This document shows, one piece after another, positions 1 through 8,111 of a stretch of DNA of 64,000 bases. Each line of letters begins with the position of its first letter. Within the stretch, counting starts at the first letter, position 1. Location of the stretch: contig WJLW01000112.1 in assembly GCA_014728295.1 (NCBI GenBank), forward strand, positions 1 to 64,000, written 5' to 3'. Position numbers and translations under genes: made by a program. This stretch comes from Chitinivibrionales bacterium. GTDB taxonomy: Bacteria; Fibrobacterota; Chitinivibrionia; Chitinivibrionales; WJKA01. The notes below the pieces were generated by a model. The model was not told the origin of the DNA and made no database searches. It was given only the letters and a program-made list of their open reading frames with translations.

Positions 1-354
1 CACAACAACACTCAGCAGGGGCATGGCCACGAACTGACCTTTTACTGTTATCACCGCTACGATTATCTGAGTGAACCAACCGAATGCAAATTGTATCTTT
101 CTGAACCGGAAAAATCACGAAAAGAACATGGTTTTGAACTCTGGGCTTATGTGCTTATGCCCAATCATGTCCACTTGGTAATCTGGCCTCATCAGAGCAC
201 TTATGATATTGCGCGCATACACAATGCCGCCGAAGGCCGCATGGCAAAGCAGTACCGTGACCATGTACTTGAAAACGAACCCGATAATTTTGAAAAGTAT
301 CAGGAATTTGACAAAAGCAAAAGTAACTATACAGGTATTAAATTCATTTTGTAG
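1..354 (+). pseudogene. IS200/RAYT-type Y1 (HUH) transposase, 5' end outside window, 3' end degenerate
   Basis: An open frame enters at base 1 and runs to a stop at 352-354; the 5' end lies outside the window. It reads GHELTFYCYHRYDYL near the start and WAYVLMPNHVHLVIWP in the middle. The H-V-H is the metal-binding HUH motif of Y1 transposases, and the layout matches the REP-associated tyrosine transposase class. After the motif the frame continues about 50 residues and ends in SNYTGIKFIL, without the usual RFWQ-G-GYDRN-type C-terminus of this class, so the 3' end is probably truncated or shifted. A tyrosine in KQYRDHV could be the nucleophile, but I cannot confirm it. The next recognisable sequence is an IS66 tail on the other strand, which suggests nested insertion damage. 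Family sure, activity doubtful. Confidence 0.7.
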
Positions 355-365
355 CTATTTGGATT

Positions 366-524
366 AAAAACGATGCGTATACTTTCCAGAACATTCAGGT
401 TCTGTTTGCGCACAGTAGAAATATAACCTCTGATTCGGCAAAAAACATGTACACCGCTCACGGATCGAAAGCAGCCGGATGCTTTCAACTTAACCTTGAC
501 CATACGCAAATCACGCTGATCAGC
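366..524 (-). pseudogene. IS66-family transposase C-terminal remnant
   Basis: The minus strand encodes about 53 residues with the pattern RDLRMVKVKLKASGCFRS, then FCRIRGYISTVRKQ, then NVLESIRIVF. This strongly resembles the C-terminal end of IS66 transposases (R-DLRM-K-K-K-SG-FRS, FCRIR-Y-ST-RK). The longer open frame around it (327-686) shows no IS66-like sequence upstream of the remnant, so the catalytic domain is gone. No terminal inverted repeats were identified. I infer a dead IS66 fragment next to a damaged Y1 transposase. The resemblance is from memory of the family. Confidence 0.65.
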
Positions 525-645
525 ACGCGACATGCCATGATGGCAACGGAGCGTACTTGCTGCAGCTACCGTATTTGTTTGAGGAACGGAGGGTTTATCC
601 CGAGTACCGGAGATATGTTCTCTTGGGGTTAGTACATTGGAGAGC

Positions 646-1053
646 TTATATAATATCAAAACCCATGATCCTAAAATGTTTATCAAAGGTGAACACTCGA
701 CTGATTTTAAGTTGGGTCATCATTGCAAATGAAATGCAGTCAACAAATGATAATTGCTGGTCATCGTACTTAAGGAACGTGTGCCATGCCTGGTCTATAA
801 TTTCATTGTCAGGAGTTACAATTCCAGTTGCAGCGTCGTTGCGGATAATATCGCCGGCTTCAGTTGCTTTAGAATGTGAGACTCTTCGTAATATGCGAGT
901 AACGGTCTCAGCAAATACATGTGTACTTGTGATAAAACGAGTTTTATTCTTAAGCAATTCTTCAGATTTCGTGACAGCCTGCAGATGGTATTGATCTTTC
1001 CTGTTAAGCAATGCGACATATGCAGCAGTATCAATAAATATGTAATCAGTCAT
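646..1053 (-). CDS. PIN-domain ribonuclease toxin (VapC-like)
   Basis: A 135-residue protein of usual VapC length. The four acidic PIN positions are visible: D in FIDTAAYVALLN near residue 6, E in HVFAETVTR, D in FVDCISFAMM, and D in FTFDKHF at the C-terminus. This is the magnesium-binding active site of PIN endoribonucleases, which as toxins typically cut tRNA or rRNA. I chose the ATG at 1053 (MTDYIFID) because the family begins two or three residues before the first beta strand; the frame stays open to 1095. This start overlaps the end of the upstream antitoxin gene by 8 bases (ATGACTGA), the usual translational coupling of toxin to antitoxin. It probably forms a type II toxin-antitoxin pair with 1046-1255. 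Confidence 0.85.
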   Translation of the reverse strand: MTDYIFIDTAAYVALLNRKDQYHLQAVTKSEELLKNKTRFITSTHVFAETVTRILRRVSHSKATEAGDIIRNDAATGIVTPDNEIIDQAWHTFLKYDDQQLSFVDCISFAMMTQLKISRVFTFDKHFRIMGFDII

Positions 1054-1255
1054 AAATTTCATCATGATTCGAGGAAAGATCCTCTGGTCCCTCAATTATA
1101 CCGATAAGGTCAGCAAGTGAATTTTTTCCTGTATTTTGATTCTTTACTTTATTTCTGAGGTATTCAGCAAAATCGAACACCTCTTGTTGTTTTTCATACG
1201 GCAGTTCTTCTACGGTATGACGGATACGCTCTGGAAGTTCTTGTGGTGCTACCAT
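1046..1255 (-). CDS. DUF2281/VapB-like antitoxin
   Basis: A 69-residue protein starting MVAPQELPERIRHTVEELP and continuing YEKQQEVFDFAEYLR. This matches the DUF2281-type antitoxin pattern (helical LPEE-EV-DF--YLR core). The C-terminal part, with LADLIGIIEGPEDLSSNHDEIYD, is the kind of short tail that such antitoxins insert into the partner PIN domain. AGGA lies nine bases before the ATG. The stop overlaps the toxin start by 8 bases. Antitoxins of this type normally autoregulate their promoter with the toxin; I did not find a clear operator upstream. The nearby IS fragments suggest acquired DNA. Confidence 0.75.
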   Translation of the reverse strand: MVAPQELPERIRHTVEELPYEKQQEVFDFAEYLRNKVKNQNTGKNSLADLIGIIEGPEDLSSNHDEIYD

Positions 1256-1320
1256 AATATTTATTCCTGTTAAGGTTATTTCATTTTAAATATAGTTCTT
1301 CTTTTAGTTCAGCACATTTT

Positions 1321-1464
1321 TTATGGATAGAGATAAACCTTTTTTCCTACTCGCTTAATTTGTGCAGAGCCTTGTTGTTCTTTATTTACGGCTTTCATGT
1401 ATGCTTTTTGTGCCCCCTGCAGCCTGTAGTGTTCTTCTTTAAGGACATGAAATATCGTACTCAT
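1321..1464 (-). CDS. 47-residue mini-protein, antitoxin-like remnant
   Basis: Reading the minus strand from the ATG at 1464 to TAA at 1321 gives a basic 47-residue peptide, beginning MSTIFHVLKEEHYRL and containing QQGSAQIKRVGKKVYLY. It resembles the N-terminal part of small helical accessory proteins that start MSTIFDVLKEEYERL and carry a G-S-I-K-R motif before a C-terminal beta region; here that region is cut short by the stop. It lies upstream of, and in the same direction as, the toxin-antitoxin pair. I infer a truncated antitoxin-like gene. Function unknown; the resemblance is weak. Confidence 0.4.
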   Translation of the reverse strand: MSTIFHVLKEEHYRLQGAQKAYMKAVNKEQQGSAQIKRVGKKVYLYP

Positions 1465-1470
1465 AATATT

Positions 1471-1511
1471 ATACCTAACATTATTTCCAATATACGCAAA
1501 ATATTAGGTAT
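1471..1511. repeat. Inverted repeat upstream of the mini-gene at 1321-1464
   Basis: Arms ATACCTAACATT (1471-1482) and AATATTAGGTAT (1500-1511) are complementary at 11 of 12 positions around a 17-base AT-rich spacer. The element sits 7 bases upstream of the minus-strand start at 1464, where a promoter or operator is expected. On the minus strand a TATAAT-like box overlaps the start-proximal arm. It could be an operator of a small autoregulated cassette. The rest of 1256-1606, apart from this element and the mini-gene, is AT-rich with nothing recognisable. Confidence 0.35.
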
Positions 1512-1603
1512 TGTTGATTCCCATCTAAATCAAGAAAGAAAATCCTGCGATAAACCTGTTGGTGGGCACTTAAAATCAGTCACTCGTGGGCGCTTCAAAT
1601 CCA

Positions 1604-1623
1604 GCCTTAAAACCCATTAAGGC
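1604..1623 (-). terminator. Hairpin over the stop codon of the last pilus-operon gene
   Basis: A perfect 7-base stem (GCCTTAA / TTAAGGC) with a 6-base loop spans the TAA at 1607-1609. It marks the 3' end of the long minus-strand operon. There is no uridine run after it, so a classical rho-independent terminator is doubtful. Confidence 0.25.
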
Positions 1624-2980
1624 GAATTTCAACTCTTCCTTTCCCCAACAACGGAAAGGTGGTCACGGTTTGGCTGCGGCGTATGCTGGTTCCAAAGAGG
1701 GTATTGACAACGGTGCCTCCCTCTCTTTTCCCGGCGACATGTTCTGCGTAGAGATTCCCGCTCACCCGTGAGGGCTGCAGCTCAATATCACCATCTGAGA
1801 TTGCTATGCCGTTGAATGTAGCGCCGTTACGTAGCGTAATTGACGGTCCGCGCAGTTTATTGTCGTGTTTGGGCACAGAATCCGATATGGCCAGAGCTAT
1901 GCCGTTATAGGCGCCGTTGGATTCAAAAACGATACCGCCCTGTTGTGCGCTGTCTGGCGTCAGGCTGTGCCGTGAAAGCCAGAGCGACATCCATTCCCAC
2001 TCGACGTCCTTGCCGGCAAAGATGGTATCGACGGCCACAAATTGTGAATTATGCGTCCCATGTTCAATGTCAATCGTTCCTTGCGAAAAGAAGAGGCATT
2101 TATCGGAGTATCCGGCGCGTATTTCGATTGATTCGCCAAGCAGTTTGCAGCCGGAGAGCGAGGCCCGGGCGGATGCAATTGTCAATTTGCCCTGCGCAAT
2201 AATCGTTCTTTGCTTCAGCTTGACGGCTGCAATTTCGCACTTGCCGAGAATCGAGATGGTGTTGCTGCGCAGTTTTTTGAGAGATTCATTGGTAACAGTG
2301 AAGTCACGGCCAATAGCACTGGTATCCCCGGCTGCGCGATGGATTGACAAGCTGCAACTTGTAAAAAGGTCGTCTATTTTTTGCCGGTCAAAGGGAAGGG
2401 GTGGGGATTTCTTTTGCGTGGTAGCTTTGTCCAGGCCTGGTATGCGGGATTGCCGCGGCCAGCGCACGACATTGCCATGATCGAGAACGACGGGCCCCTG
2501 CAGGCTTGCATCTGCAAAAAGCCCCAGCCCCTGAATTCCGCCGGTGAGGGTGATTGTCGGCTCGAGTTCTTTGAGTGGTGTGCGCCCGGCGAGGGCGTAG
2601 ATTTCTGATTTTTTATTGCGATACCGGCCGATGCTTTTAATACGTGAGTAGAGGCCGAATGGCTCGCAAGAAATCGTGATTTTACGGTCGAGGTCAAGTT
2701 GCTCTTCCAGCTTCTCGGTATGCCAGGCCAAATCATGCCCATCCCCACCGCTTAAAAAATATTCCGCGCGCGCTATTCCGGACTGTGCAAGATAGTGTGC
2801 CTGGATTTTGTGCGAATGCTGGGCGGCGAGCTGGCGAGTAATCGATGCCTGTCGAAATGCAATACTTGCCAGAAAGCCGATAACCAGCAACAGCAGCATG
2901 ACGAGGTAGAGGGCGTAGCCGTCTACATCCTGAGAGACAATTTGCTGATCTCTGATTACTGACCTCCGGCTGCTGTCCAT
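1607..2980 (-). CDS. PilX/GspK-like pilus-operon membrane protein with beta-repeat domain
   Basis: A 457-residue protein. Residues about 22-40 form one membrane helix (YALYLVMLLLLVIGFLAS) directly after a glycine, followed by QAHYLAQSGIARAEYFL, the helix typical of PilX- or GspK-type minor pilus proteins. The glutamate five residues after the glycine, usual in prepilins, is absent. The C-terminal 300 residues are rich in short beta strands with repeated turns (for example SLSGCKLLGESIEIR, GIALAISDS, GATFNGIAISDG), suggesting a beta-helix-like fold exposed outside. I chose the ATG at 2980, one base after the stop of the preceding gene; a TTG at 3001 would also be in frame. It is the last gene of the operon. 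Likely role: minor pseudopilin or tip-associated protein; the specific function is unknown. Confidence 0.6.
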   Translation of the reverse strand: MDSSRRSVIRDQQIVSQDVDGYALYLVMLLLLVIGFLASIAFRQASITRQLAAQHSHKIQAHYLAQSGIARAEYFLSGGDGHDLAWHTEKLEEQLDLDRKITISCEPFGLYSRIKSIGRYRNKKSEIYALAGRTPLKELEPTITLTGGIQGLGLFADASLQGPVVLDHGNVVRWPRQSRIPGLDKATTQKKSPPLPFDRQKIDDLFTSCSLSIHRAAGDTSAIGRDFTVTNESLKKLRSNTISILGKCEIAAVKLKQRTIIAQGKLTIASARASLSGCKLLGESIEIRAGYSDKCLFFSQGTIDIEHGTHNSQFVAVDTIFAGKDVEWEWMSLWLSRHSLTPDSAQQGGIVFESNGAYNGIALAISDSVPKHDNKLRGPSITLRNGATFNGIAISDGDIELQPSRVSGNLYAEHVAGKREGGTVVNTLFGTSIRRSQTVTTFPLLGKGRVEIRLNGF

Positions 2981-2981
2981 T

Positions 2982-3476
2982 TCAATTTGCCAATTTAACA
3001 ACCGTTGCTCCGCCCAGCCATGCTCCCGTGCTCATCTCGGCATCCCATGAAATGAGCGCCCGGTTGTCGTTATTTTCAATGTCGAATTGAAAGGATTTCA
3101 ATCCGCCGGCGGCTATTTCGTTGTTCAGTAAGAGCGTATTGGATTTGAAGTGCAGGCCATGCAAGGTGTCGCTTGACGAAGAATAGAACTCAATTCTTCT
3201 GCCGCTGTATCCTTTCAGTGTCGAAACCCGTGACATCGCTGCAGCAATTTTGTCTTTGGTCAGAATCATCTCTTCGACGCGTCGAGCGGCTTTGGTCTGT
3301 GAGCGAAAGCCTCTGGTTACATTGAGATAGACCCCGAATACCAGCGTTACCAGGATCCCCGCCACCACAATAGCCACCACCAGATCCAGCAACGTCATGC
3401 CTGCTTGCTTGCCCGGTCGTGTTCGCATAATCGAGTCGAGAGGATAAGCCGCAGCTCCATGCTTCTTATCATGCAT
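2982..3476 (-). CDS. Minor pseudopilin, PilW/GspJ-like
   Basis: A 164-residue protein with a type IV prepilin signature: a basic leader ending KQAG, then MTLLDLVVAIVVAGILV as the hydrophobic assembly helix. The fifth mature residue is Asp instead of the usual Glu, a conservative change. The soluble part contains MSRVSTLKGYSGRRIEFYSS and an SFQFD strand typical of GspJ/PilW minor pilins. I placed the start at 3476 because GAGG (3482-3485) lies five bases upstream; an ATG at 3428 gives a more ordinary 10-residue leader but has no ribosome-binding site. The frame is open to 3554 but overlaps the previous gene there. The prepilin peptidase needed to process it is not in this window. Confidence 0.75.
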   Translation of the reverse strand: MHDKKHGAAAYPLDSIMRTRPGKQAGMTLLDLVVAIVVAGILVTLVFGVYLNVTRGFRSQTKAARRVEEMILTKDKIAAAMSRVSTLKGYSGRRIEFYSSSSDTLHGLHFKSNTLLLNNEIAAGGLKSFQFDIENNDNRALISWDAEMSTGAWLGGATVVKLAN

Positions 3477-3510
3477 AGCAGCCTCGTAATGTCGTTTCAA
3501 CAAATTAGTA

Positions 3511-3948
3511 TCAATCACTGGTATAGAAAACCAACTCCCCAAATTTTTCCCCACTTAGGCGGGCCGAGAGCGAGCACTTGATTAACCAACTGCCGCGTGT
3601 TTTACAAATGACCTCCCAGGTGCGCGTAGTGATTTTTCGCGACTTCTTATGAAACACATTATCAGCATCAAAGCGGATTCGCTCTGCTTCCTGCTCCAGG
3701 ATACACATTGCCGTTACCGCATGTCGGGCTTTCGCCAGTTGTTTGTTCTGATACACATAGCTTATAATCGGCACAACGATGCTCACGAAGATGATCAGTG
3801 CTATGAGGGTTTCCAGTAAGGTGTAGCCGCGCGGGGGACGGCGCGACGAGGGTACAATGGGACGACGAGTCGAAATGGGGTTGTGATTTGCCTTTGATAT
3901 GTTTGGTTGTTTTCGCATACGTGATGTCTTGCAAGTTTCAGGTAGCAT
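3511..3948 (-). CDS. Minor pseudopilin, PilV/GspI-like
   Basis: A 145-residue protein with a clear class III signal: RRPPRG followed by YTLLETLIALIIFVSIVVP, with Glu at mature position 5. The short soluble domain (TAMCILEQEAERIRFDAD and a C-terminal strand region) fits GspI/PilV minor pseudopilins, which help start pilus or pseudopilus assembly. From the ATG at 3948 the leader would be 41 residues, unusually long; the ATG at 3918 shortens it to 31. No convincing ribosome-binding site decides between them. It lies between the PilP-like and PilW-like genes of the same operon. Confidence 0.7.
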   Translation of the reverse strand: MLPETCKTSRMRKQPNISKANHNPISTRRPIVPSSRRPPRGYTLLETLIALIIFVSIVVPIISYVYQNKQLAKARHAVTAMCILEQEAERIRFDADNVFHKKSRKITTRTWEVICKTRGSWLIKCSLSARLSGEKFGELVFYTSD

Positions 3949-3987
3949 GCACGCGGATGCAACTGCCTTTTTTTGCGTTGTTCATCG

Positions 3988-4467
3988 TTATCGCAGAACA
4001 AACTCCGTGCCTTCAACCTCGACAACGACGCTCTTCTGTTCGATCTTCTTGACCAGAATTCCTCCTGCGACGGTTTGGCCGGCTTTGACCATGGTGCTGC
4101 CGCCGTTAGGCAGGACCAGGATGGCGACCGGATTGGCTGCATTCCACATGATACCGGAGATTGTTATGTCGGGCTGTTTGGTCGGTTTCTTGGTGATCCT
4201 GGGTTTGGCGCTTTTCTTTTCGGGTTTTGGCTTTGGCCTGGGTCTGGGTTTTGCTTTGTGGGGGCTGAAGGGGTCTTTGCCTTTTATGTCGAAGGTGACG
4301 ATTTCAGCGGAGGCGAGCGCCATGTCGATGGTGAATGATTGCCGGGATGTTGAGTCGGGCGGCAATTGCGTCTGATTGGTAGAGGCGGTACGGAAGATGA
4401 GGAATGCGTCCCAGATGTAGATGGGGATGGCGCAGATGATAAGAATGACGGCGAGTGATTTTTTCAT
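3988..4467 (-). CDS. PilP/GspC-like periplasmic connector protein
   Basis: A 159-residue protein. Residues 1-26 are an N-terminal membrane anchor (KKSLAVILIICAIPIYIW). A basic proline-rich linker follows (PRPRPKPKPEKKSAKP), and the last 65 residues form a small beta domain with ITISGIMWNAANPVAILVL and GQTVAGGILVKKIEQKSV. That is the PilP/GspC homology-region pattern, the domain that contacts the secretin N-terminal domains. The linker would span the periplasm. Position between the PilO-like gene and the pseudopilins agrees. Length is close to PilP proteins. I cannot separate PilP from GspC. Confidence 0.75.
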   Translation of the reverse strand: MKKSLAVILIICAIPIYIWDAFLIFRTASTNQTQLPPDSTSRQSFTIDMALASAEIVTFDIKGKDPFSPHKAKPRPRPKPKPEKKSAKPRITKKPTKQPDITISGIMWNAANPVAILVLPNGGSTMVKAGQTVAGGILVKKIEQKSVVVEVEGTEFVLR

Positions 4468-4482
4468 ACTATCTCAACCCTT

Positions 4483-5025
4483 TCAGGGTTTCTCCACAAC
4501 CAGGAAATCCAGTGCAAAATCGATGCCCTGTCCTTCATTCTTCGACATAGTCAATTGTCGGATGCGAGTGGCATAAGGCAAATTTTCGATATGCGCAACA
4601 AATGTCCCGATAGAGCGATAATTCCCGGTTCCTTTAATGAAAATAGGAATTTCATGCATCGATTCGACTGAAATCGGATCATCGATTTCGACTTTTTGGG
4701 CATTGCATTTGGATGAATCGGCGAGTTTGTAGAGGTTGCCGATCATTACGGCCTGGTTGAAGCGGGGCCGATTTTTATAGGTATGGATCAGACTGTCTAT
4801 GAGAGCACTTTGTTGGGCGATTTTTCGGGAGCGGATTGGCAGGGTCGGTGCGTTTTTGACGGATTGGAGGTTTGCCTTAATGGTAGTGATGGATTGCCAT
4901 TGCGATATAAGAATCGGCATAAACGTCGTGCGGACGAGGAGAGCCGAAAGGACGATTATGAGCCCAGGCAACAGCCACCAGCGGTGAAGGAGAGCGGATT
5001 GGCAGAGGTTCGTGAGTTTGTGCAT
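4483..5025 (-). CDS. PilO/GspM-like inner-membrane assembly protein
   Basis: A 180-residue protein with one N-terminal membrane helix (about residues 15-37, WWLLPGLIIVLSALLVR), a coiled-coil stretch with SIDS-type spacing (ITTIKANLQSVKN, RKIAQQSALIDSLIH), and a C-terminal alpha/beta domain including IPIFIKGTGNYRSIGTFVAHIENL. The last motif is characteristic of PilO, where two such ferredoxin-like domains pair with PilN. The ATG at 5025 is the first usable start: the frame closes at a TAG about 65 bases upstream. A gap of 127 bases separates it from the preceding gene, longer than elsewhere in the operon. Confidence 0.75.
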   Translation of the reverse strand: MHKLTNLCQSALLHRWWLLPGLIIVLSALLVRTTFMPILISQWQSITTIKANLQSVKNAPTLPIRSRKIAQQSALIDSLIHTYKNRPRFNQAVMIGNLYKLADSSKCNAQKVEIDDPISVESMHEIPIFIKGTGNYRSIGTFVAHIENLPYATRIRQLTMSKNEGQGIDFALDFLVVEKP

Positions 5026-5152
5026 GGTGTTGGTTGCGTTGTCGATAATGGTGAATAAATTTAACCTTCTCGGGATTGTTGGCTCTATCGGTATCCGGCG
5101 CTACGGGTTTTACCCGGGACAGCCAAGGGCAAATCGATTTCACGTGATGCAA

Positions 5153-6511
5153 TCATATATCTCCCGTTATCCTGAATTTCATCACCCGCTTTCCCCGGTC
5201 GGTCTTCGAAAGCTCACTGTACAGCATCTTGGCATCCGAAACATCCGGTATCGCATTCAGATTCCGAATAACCGTCGAAATCATACTCGATGAAGTGGCC
5301 AGAGCCGAGATCGTAATATTCCAGCTCGTTGGGTCGCTTTCCATTATTTCAACCCGATCCGTCCAGACGCCGTCGGGAAGAGCGGTTTGCAGTTCGCTCA
5401 GCAAAGCTGTCACTTTACTCTCCCGGGAAGCGACGGCCATGAATTCCTGAAATTGCGCCTGCAATGAATCCAGTCTCGCCTGTTGCGCATTGACTTCCTC
5501 GATTTGACTGCGCACCGGCGCTACGCGTGCATCGGTGTGCTGCTGGTAAATCGAGATGCCGACCGAGGAGAGCAGAATCAGCAGTGCGCAGCCGGCAAGC
5601 ACACCTGCCAGGCTGATAGCAGTAAACAGTGCACTTTTGCGTGAGTCAAGCAGCGTTGCGGTTTGTTGCGCCTGTTCGAAAGTGGCAAAGTCCAGTGTCG
5701 ATTTGCGGTGCAGAGCCAGGGCCAAGGCTTCGTGCCGCTCTGGTCTGAATCCCCGGATTTCGGGAGGCGGCTTGAGTGCGTATCCTTCCAAATGCGGCGC
5801 CACTTTGTCAAGCAATACCGGTTTGTTGATGATGATGGTTCCTGCTCGTTCCTGCCGGCAAAGCGAACGCAGCATCGGCAGGCAGTGGGCGGCTGCTGCA
5901 ACCGGGTCGTTGCTGATATCATCATGGCCGGCCCAGAAATGCAGGAGGTTCCGCAAAGTTCCCGAATGCACATACCCCAGGATTGAATGGTCGTGCAAAA
6001 CCGACCAGAGGATGAATGGCTCGTTTACGTACTCGGCATAAAGCGTGGCCAGGTCGCGCAGGGGCACATTTACCGATGTAAAGAGGAAACTGTTGTGATT
6101 GAATTGCCGGTTAAATGCATCGAGCCTGCTGTCTGCAACAGTGGCGGCATAAATTGTGTCGTTGTCAACTTCCCACTCGTTGCGAACCTGATCGGCCGAC
6201 ATGCCAACCGGGATGATCTTGTCTTCGTGCTGATCGATCCAGGCGTCGGCGTCCTGCCCCTGCAGTGCTGTGGCGGTCAGTTTCACCGGCGTATTGTCAA
6301 GTGCAATGTGCGTTGCCAGCGGTTTGATGAAGGTGCGGTGTGCGGTTACGTCGTCGCCCTGTGAGACGAGCAGCGTCGTTCCGCTCTTCGTGTGACGTGC
6401 AATGGTCACATAACCGAAGCCTTTTACCGAACGCGCAATTCCGGTATGCAATTCGAAGCGAGGATTGACAAGAGCGTAGAGACGCTTAATGGGTGATGGT
6501 TGCTCGATCAT
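5153..6511 (-). CDS. GspL-like (PilM-PilN fused) assembly platform protein
   Basis: A 452-residue protein. The N-terminal 300 residues look like a divergent actin-like PilM/GspL cytoplasmic domain (YALVNPRFELHTGIARSVKG at the start, later NEPFILWSVLHDHSILGYV). A single membrane helix follows at about 305-325 (FTAISLAGVLAGCALLILL). Then comes a coiled coil (EEVNAQQARLDSLQAQF) and a PilN-type domain with LSELQTALPDGVWTDRVEI. In type IV pili PilM and PilN are separate; one chain covering both is the GspL arrangement. The sequence is strongly diverged, so the N-terminal assignment depends on context. The start lies one base after the stop of the FN3 lipoprotein gene. Confidence 0.65.
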   Translation of the reverse strand: MIEQPSPIKRLYALVNPRFELHTGIARSVKGFGYVTIARHTKSGTTLLVSQGDDVTAHRTFIKPLATHIALDNTPVKLTATALQGQDADAWIDQHEDKIIPVGMSADQVRNEWEVDNDTIYAATVADSRLDAFNRQFNHNSFLFTSVNVPLRDLATLYAEYVNEPFILWSVLHDHSILGYVHSGTLRNLLHFWAGHDDISNDPVAAAAHCLPMLRSLCRQERAGTIIINKPVLLDKVAPHLEGYALKPPPEIRGFRPERHEALALALHRKSTLDFATFEQAQQTATLLDSRKSALFTAISLAGVLAGCALLILLSSVGISIYQQHTDARVAPVRSQIEEVNAQQARLDSLQAQFQEFMAVASRESKVTALLSELQTALPDGVWTDRVEIMESDPTSWNITISALATSSSMISTVIRNLNAIPDVSDAKMLYSELSKTDRGKRVMKFRITGDI

Positions 6512-6512
6512 T

Positions 6513-8093
6513 TTATTTCGTCGTGACGAAGATTTCGTTTGACCACCTGCCTTCGATATTGCCGTGTGCGTTCACGGACTCATGGCGCAGGCGATAGAAG
6601 TAGGTTGTTGCGCTGTCAAGACCGGTATCCGTAAAGTAATTGGTAAACTTTTCCGAAATCGCCGCATGCGGCGCCCGCAAGCTGTTGAATACGCCCGGCG
6701 TGGTCCGGCGGTATATTTTGTAAACCTGGAAGCCGCTATCGAGGCTTTGCGTCCAGACGAGTGTTGCCGATGAGTCCGTTATTGAGTCGGGCGCTGGGTT
6801 CAGCGATACAAATACCGGGAAGTCGGCGACGATGTTGCTCTTCGCCAAATTGCCCGTACTGTTTTTCACGAACACGGCAAACCAGAGCTGCGGCAGGCCG
6901 GCGGTGTCTTCGTAGGCAAAGGTGGTGTCGGATACCTCGTCGAGCAATTCGTCGGTTGTGTCGACAGCGGTGTCGCTGGATACATACATCAAATAGGTAA
7001 CGGCGCCGCGCTCAATGGCTCTGTTCCAGGTCAGAAGCACCGCTTCATTGGTAACGTCGCTTACGTGAAGCCTGACCGGATCCGGGATCCCGTCTTTGGT
7101 GCGGGCATTGACAATCGAGCCGGTCGAGATGTTATTCTTTACATCCTCAACAAACACGGCAAACCGGTACTCGGTATCTCGTTGGAGATTCGAAAAGGTT
7201 AGAGCAGTATCGGATGCTGCGAAAATAAAAAAAGTGCTGGAATCGGCGGTATCTTGTCGAGCAAAGGTGTCGGCCAGGGCGGTGGTGTCAATGGAGATGA
7301 TATACCTGCGAAAATCCGGCGCCGTGCTTTTACGCCACGTGATGGTAATTGACGAATCGGAAAGCCGGTTCGAGTCGAGCTGTGTGTGCACTGTTGTCGG
7401 GATACCGTCGGCTGTTTCGGTGCCGACGACGTTGCTTCCGGCCTGCAGAAGTCCGTTGTTATCGACGGCATAAACCTTGAAATAGTACTGCTGATCGGGC
7501 TGCAGGGAGTTGATAGACATTTGCGTATTTGCAAGCCTGGTACCGGCCGAATCTTTCGAGGAGTCAACCTTTGAGGTGGTATCCATGTAGATGATATAAT
7601 GTCTGAGGCTGATACCGGTAACCGGTTGCCAGTCGATGGCGAGTGATGAATCGGTAATCGAATTCGAATCTATGGGCAGCAGCTCGATATTCTTGTTTTT
7701 AAAGTCTTGCAGAGTCATGGTATCGGCGGTGTTGCTTGGTGAGACCAATCCAGCGGTGTTGCGCACGAAAACTCTGAATGCGTATGGCGTACCGGGATCG
7801 AGGCCGAAGACGACGATTGATGTATCAACGTTGAAAGTGAGCGTGTCGACGGGAATATCGCTAGTGTCGACGTTTTGTGATTGTCCGTTGAGGAGCTTGT
7901 GGTAGACGGTGTAGGAGAGAAAGTCTTCATCGGGAGATTGCGTCCAGCCAAGTGAGGCGCTTGAGTCGGTGACGGCGGTAATGCGGAGGGTGACTGGAGC
8001 CGGCGGCTCTTCGCTGCCGAGCACATCGTAGTCGGCGCAGTGGAGGGCGAGCAGGATTGTTAGTGATAGTACTGTTAAGAGGGGTTTTTGCAT
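6513..8093 (-). CDS. Lipoprotein with five fibronectin type III domains
   Basis: A 526-residue protein. I start it at ATG 8093 (MQKPLLTVLSLTILLALHC) because this gives a perfect lipoprotein signal with Cys at 19, and GGAG lies seven bases upstream; the frame is open further up but holds no signal peptide. Five tandem fibronectin-III units of about 90-100 residues follow, each with the D-S-S/T-L-W core and a Y-F-V-V strand (for example YYFKVYAVDNNG, YRFAVFVEDVKN, YFYRLRHESVNAHG). Ser, Thr and Asp are strikingly abundant. FN3 repeats usually act in adhesion or as spacers. Lying between the secretin and the GspL-like gene, it may anchor or decorate the secretin as a pilotin-like or surface-exposed partner; that is inference. 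Confidence 0.8.
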   Translation of the reverse strand: MQKPLLTVLSLTILLALHCADYDVLGSEEPPAPVTLRITAVTDSSASLGWTQSPDEDFLSYTVYHKLLNGQSQNVDTSDIPVDTLTFNVDTSIVVFGLDPGTPYAFRVFVRNTAGLVSPSNTADTMTLQDFKNKNIELLPIDSNSITDSSLAIDWQPVTGISLRHYIIYMDTTSKVDSSKDSAGTRLANTQMSINSLQPDQQYYFKVYAVDNNGLLQAGSNVVGTETADGIPTTVHTQLDSNRLSDSSITITWRKSTAPDFRRYIISIDTTALADTFARQDTADSSTFFIFAASDTALTFSNLQRDTEYRFAVFVEDVKNNISTGSIVNARTKDGIPDPVRLHVSDVTNEAVLLTWNRAIERGAVTYLMYVSSDTAVDTTDELLDEVSDTTFAYEDTAGLPQLWFAVFVKNSTGNLAKSNIVADFPVFVSLNPAPDSITDSSATLVWTQSLDSGFQVYKIYRRTTPGVFNSLRAPHAAISEKFTNYFTDTGLDSATTYFYRLRHESVNAHGNIEGRWSNEIFVTTK

Positions 8094-8111
8094 ATCCGAA
8101 CTCCGTGGTCT

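Noticed and set aside
447-994. Plus-strand frames at 447-632 and 557-994
   Set aside because: They are opposite the IS66 remnant and the PIN toxin and have no similarity to known proteins.
1360-1620. Plus-strand 86-codon frame
   Set aside because: It is antisense to the mini-gene at 1321-1464 and lacks a ribosome-binding site.
4877-5152. Minus-strand frame starting right after the GspL-like stop
   Set aside because: It runs mostly in a different frame over the PilO-like gene and has no domain features; only its position was attractive.
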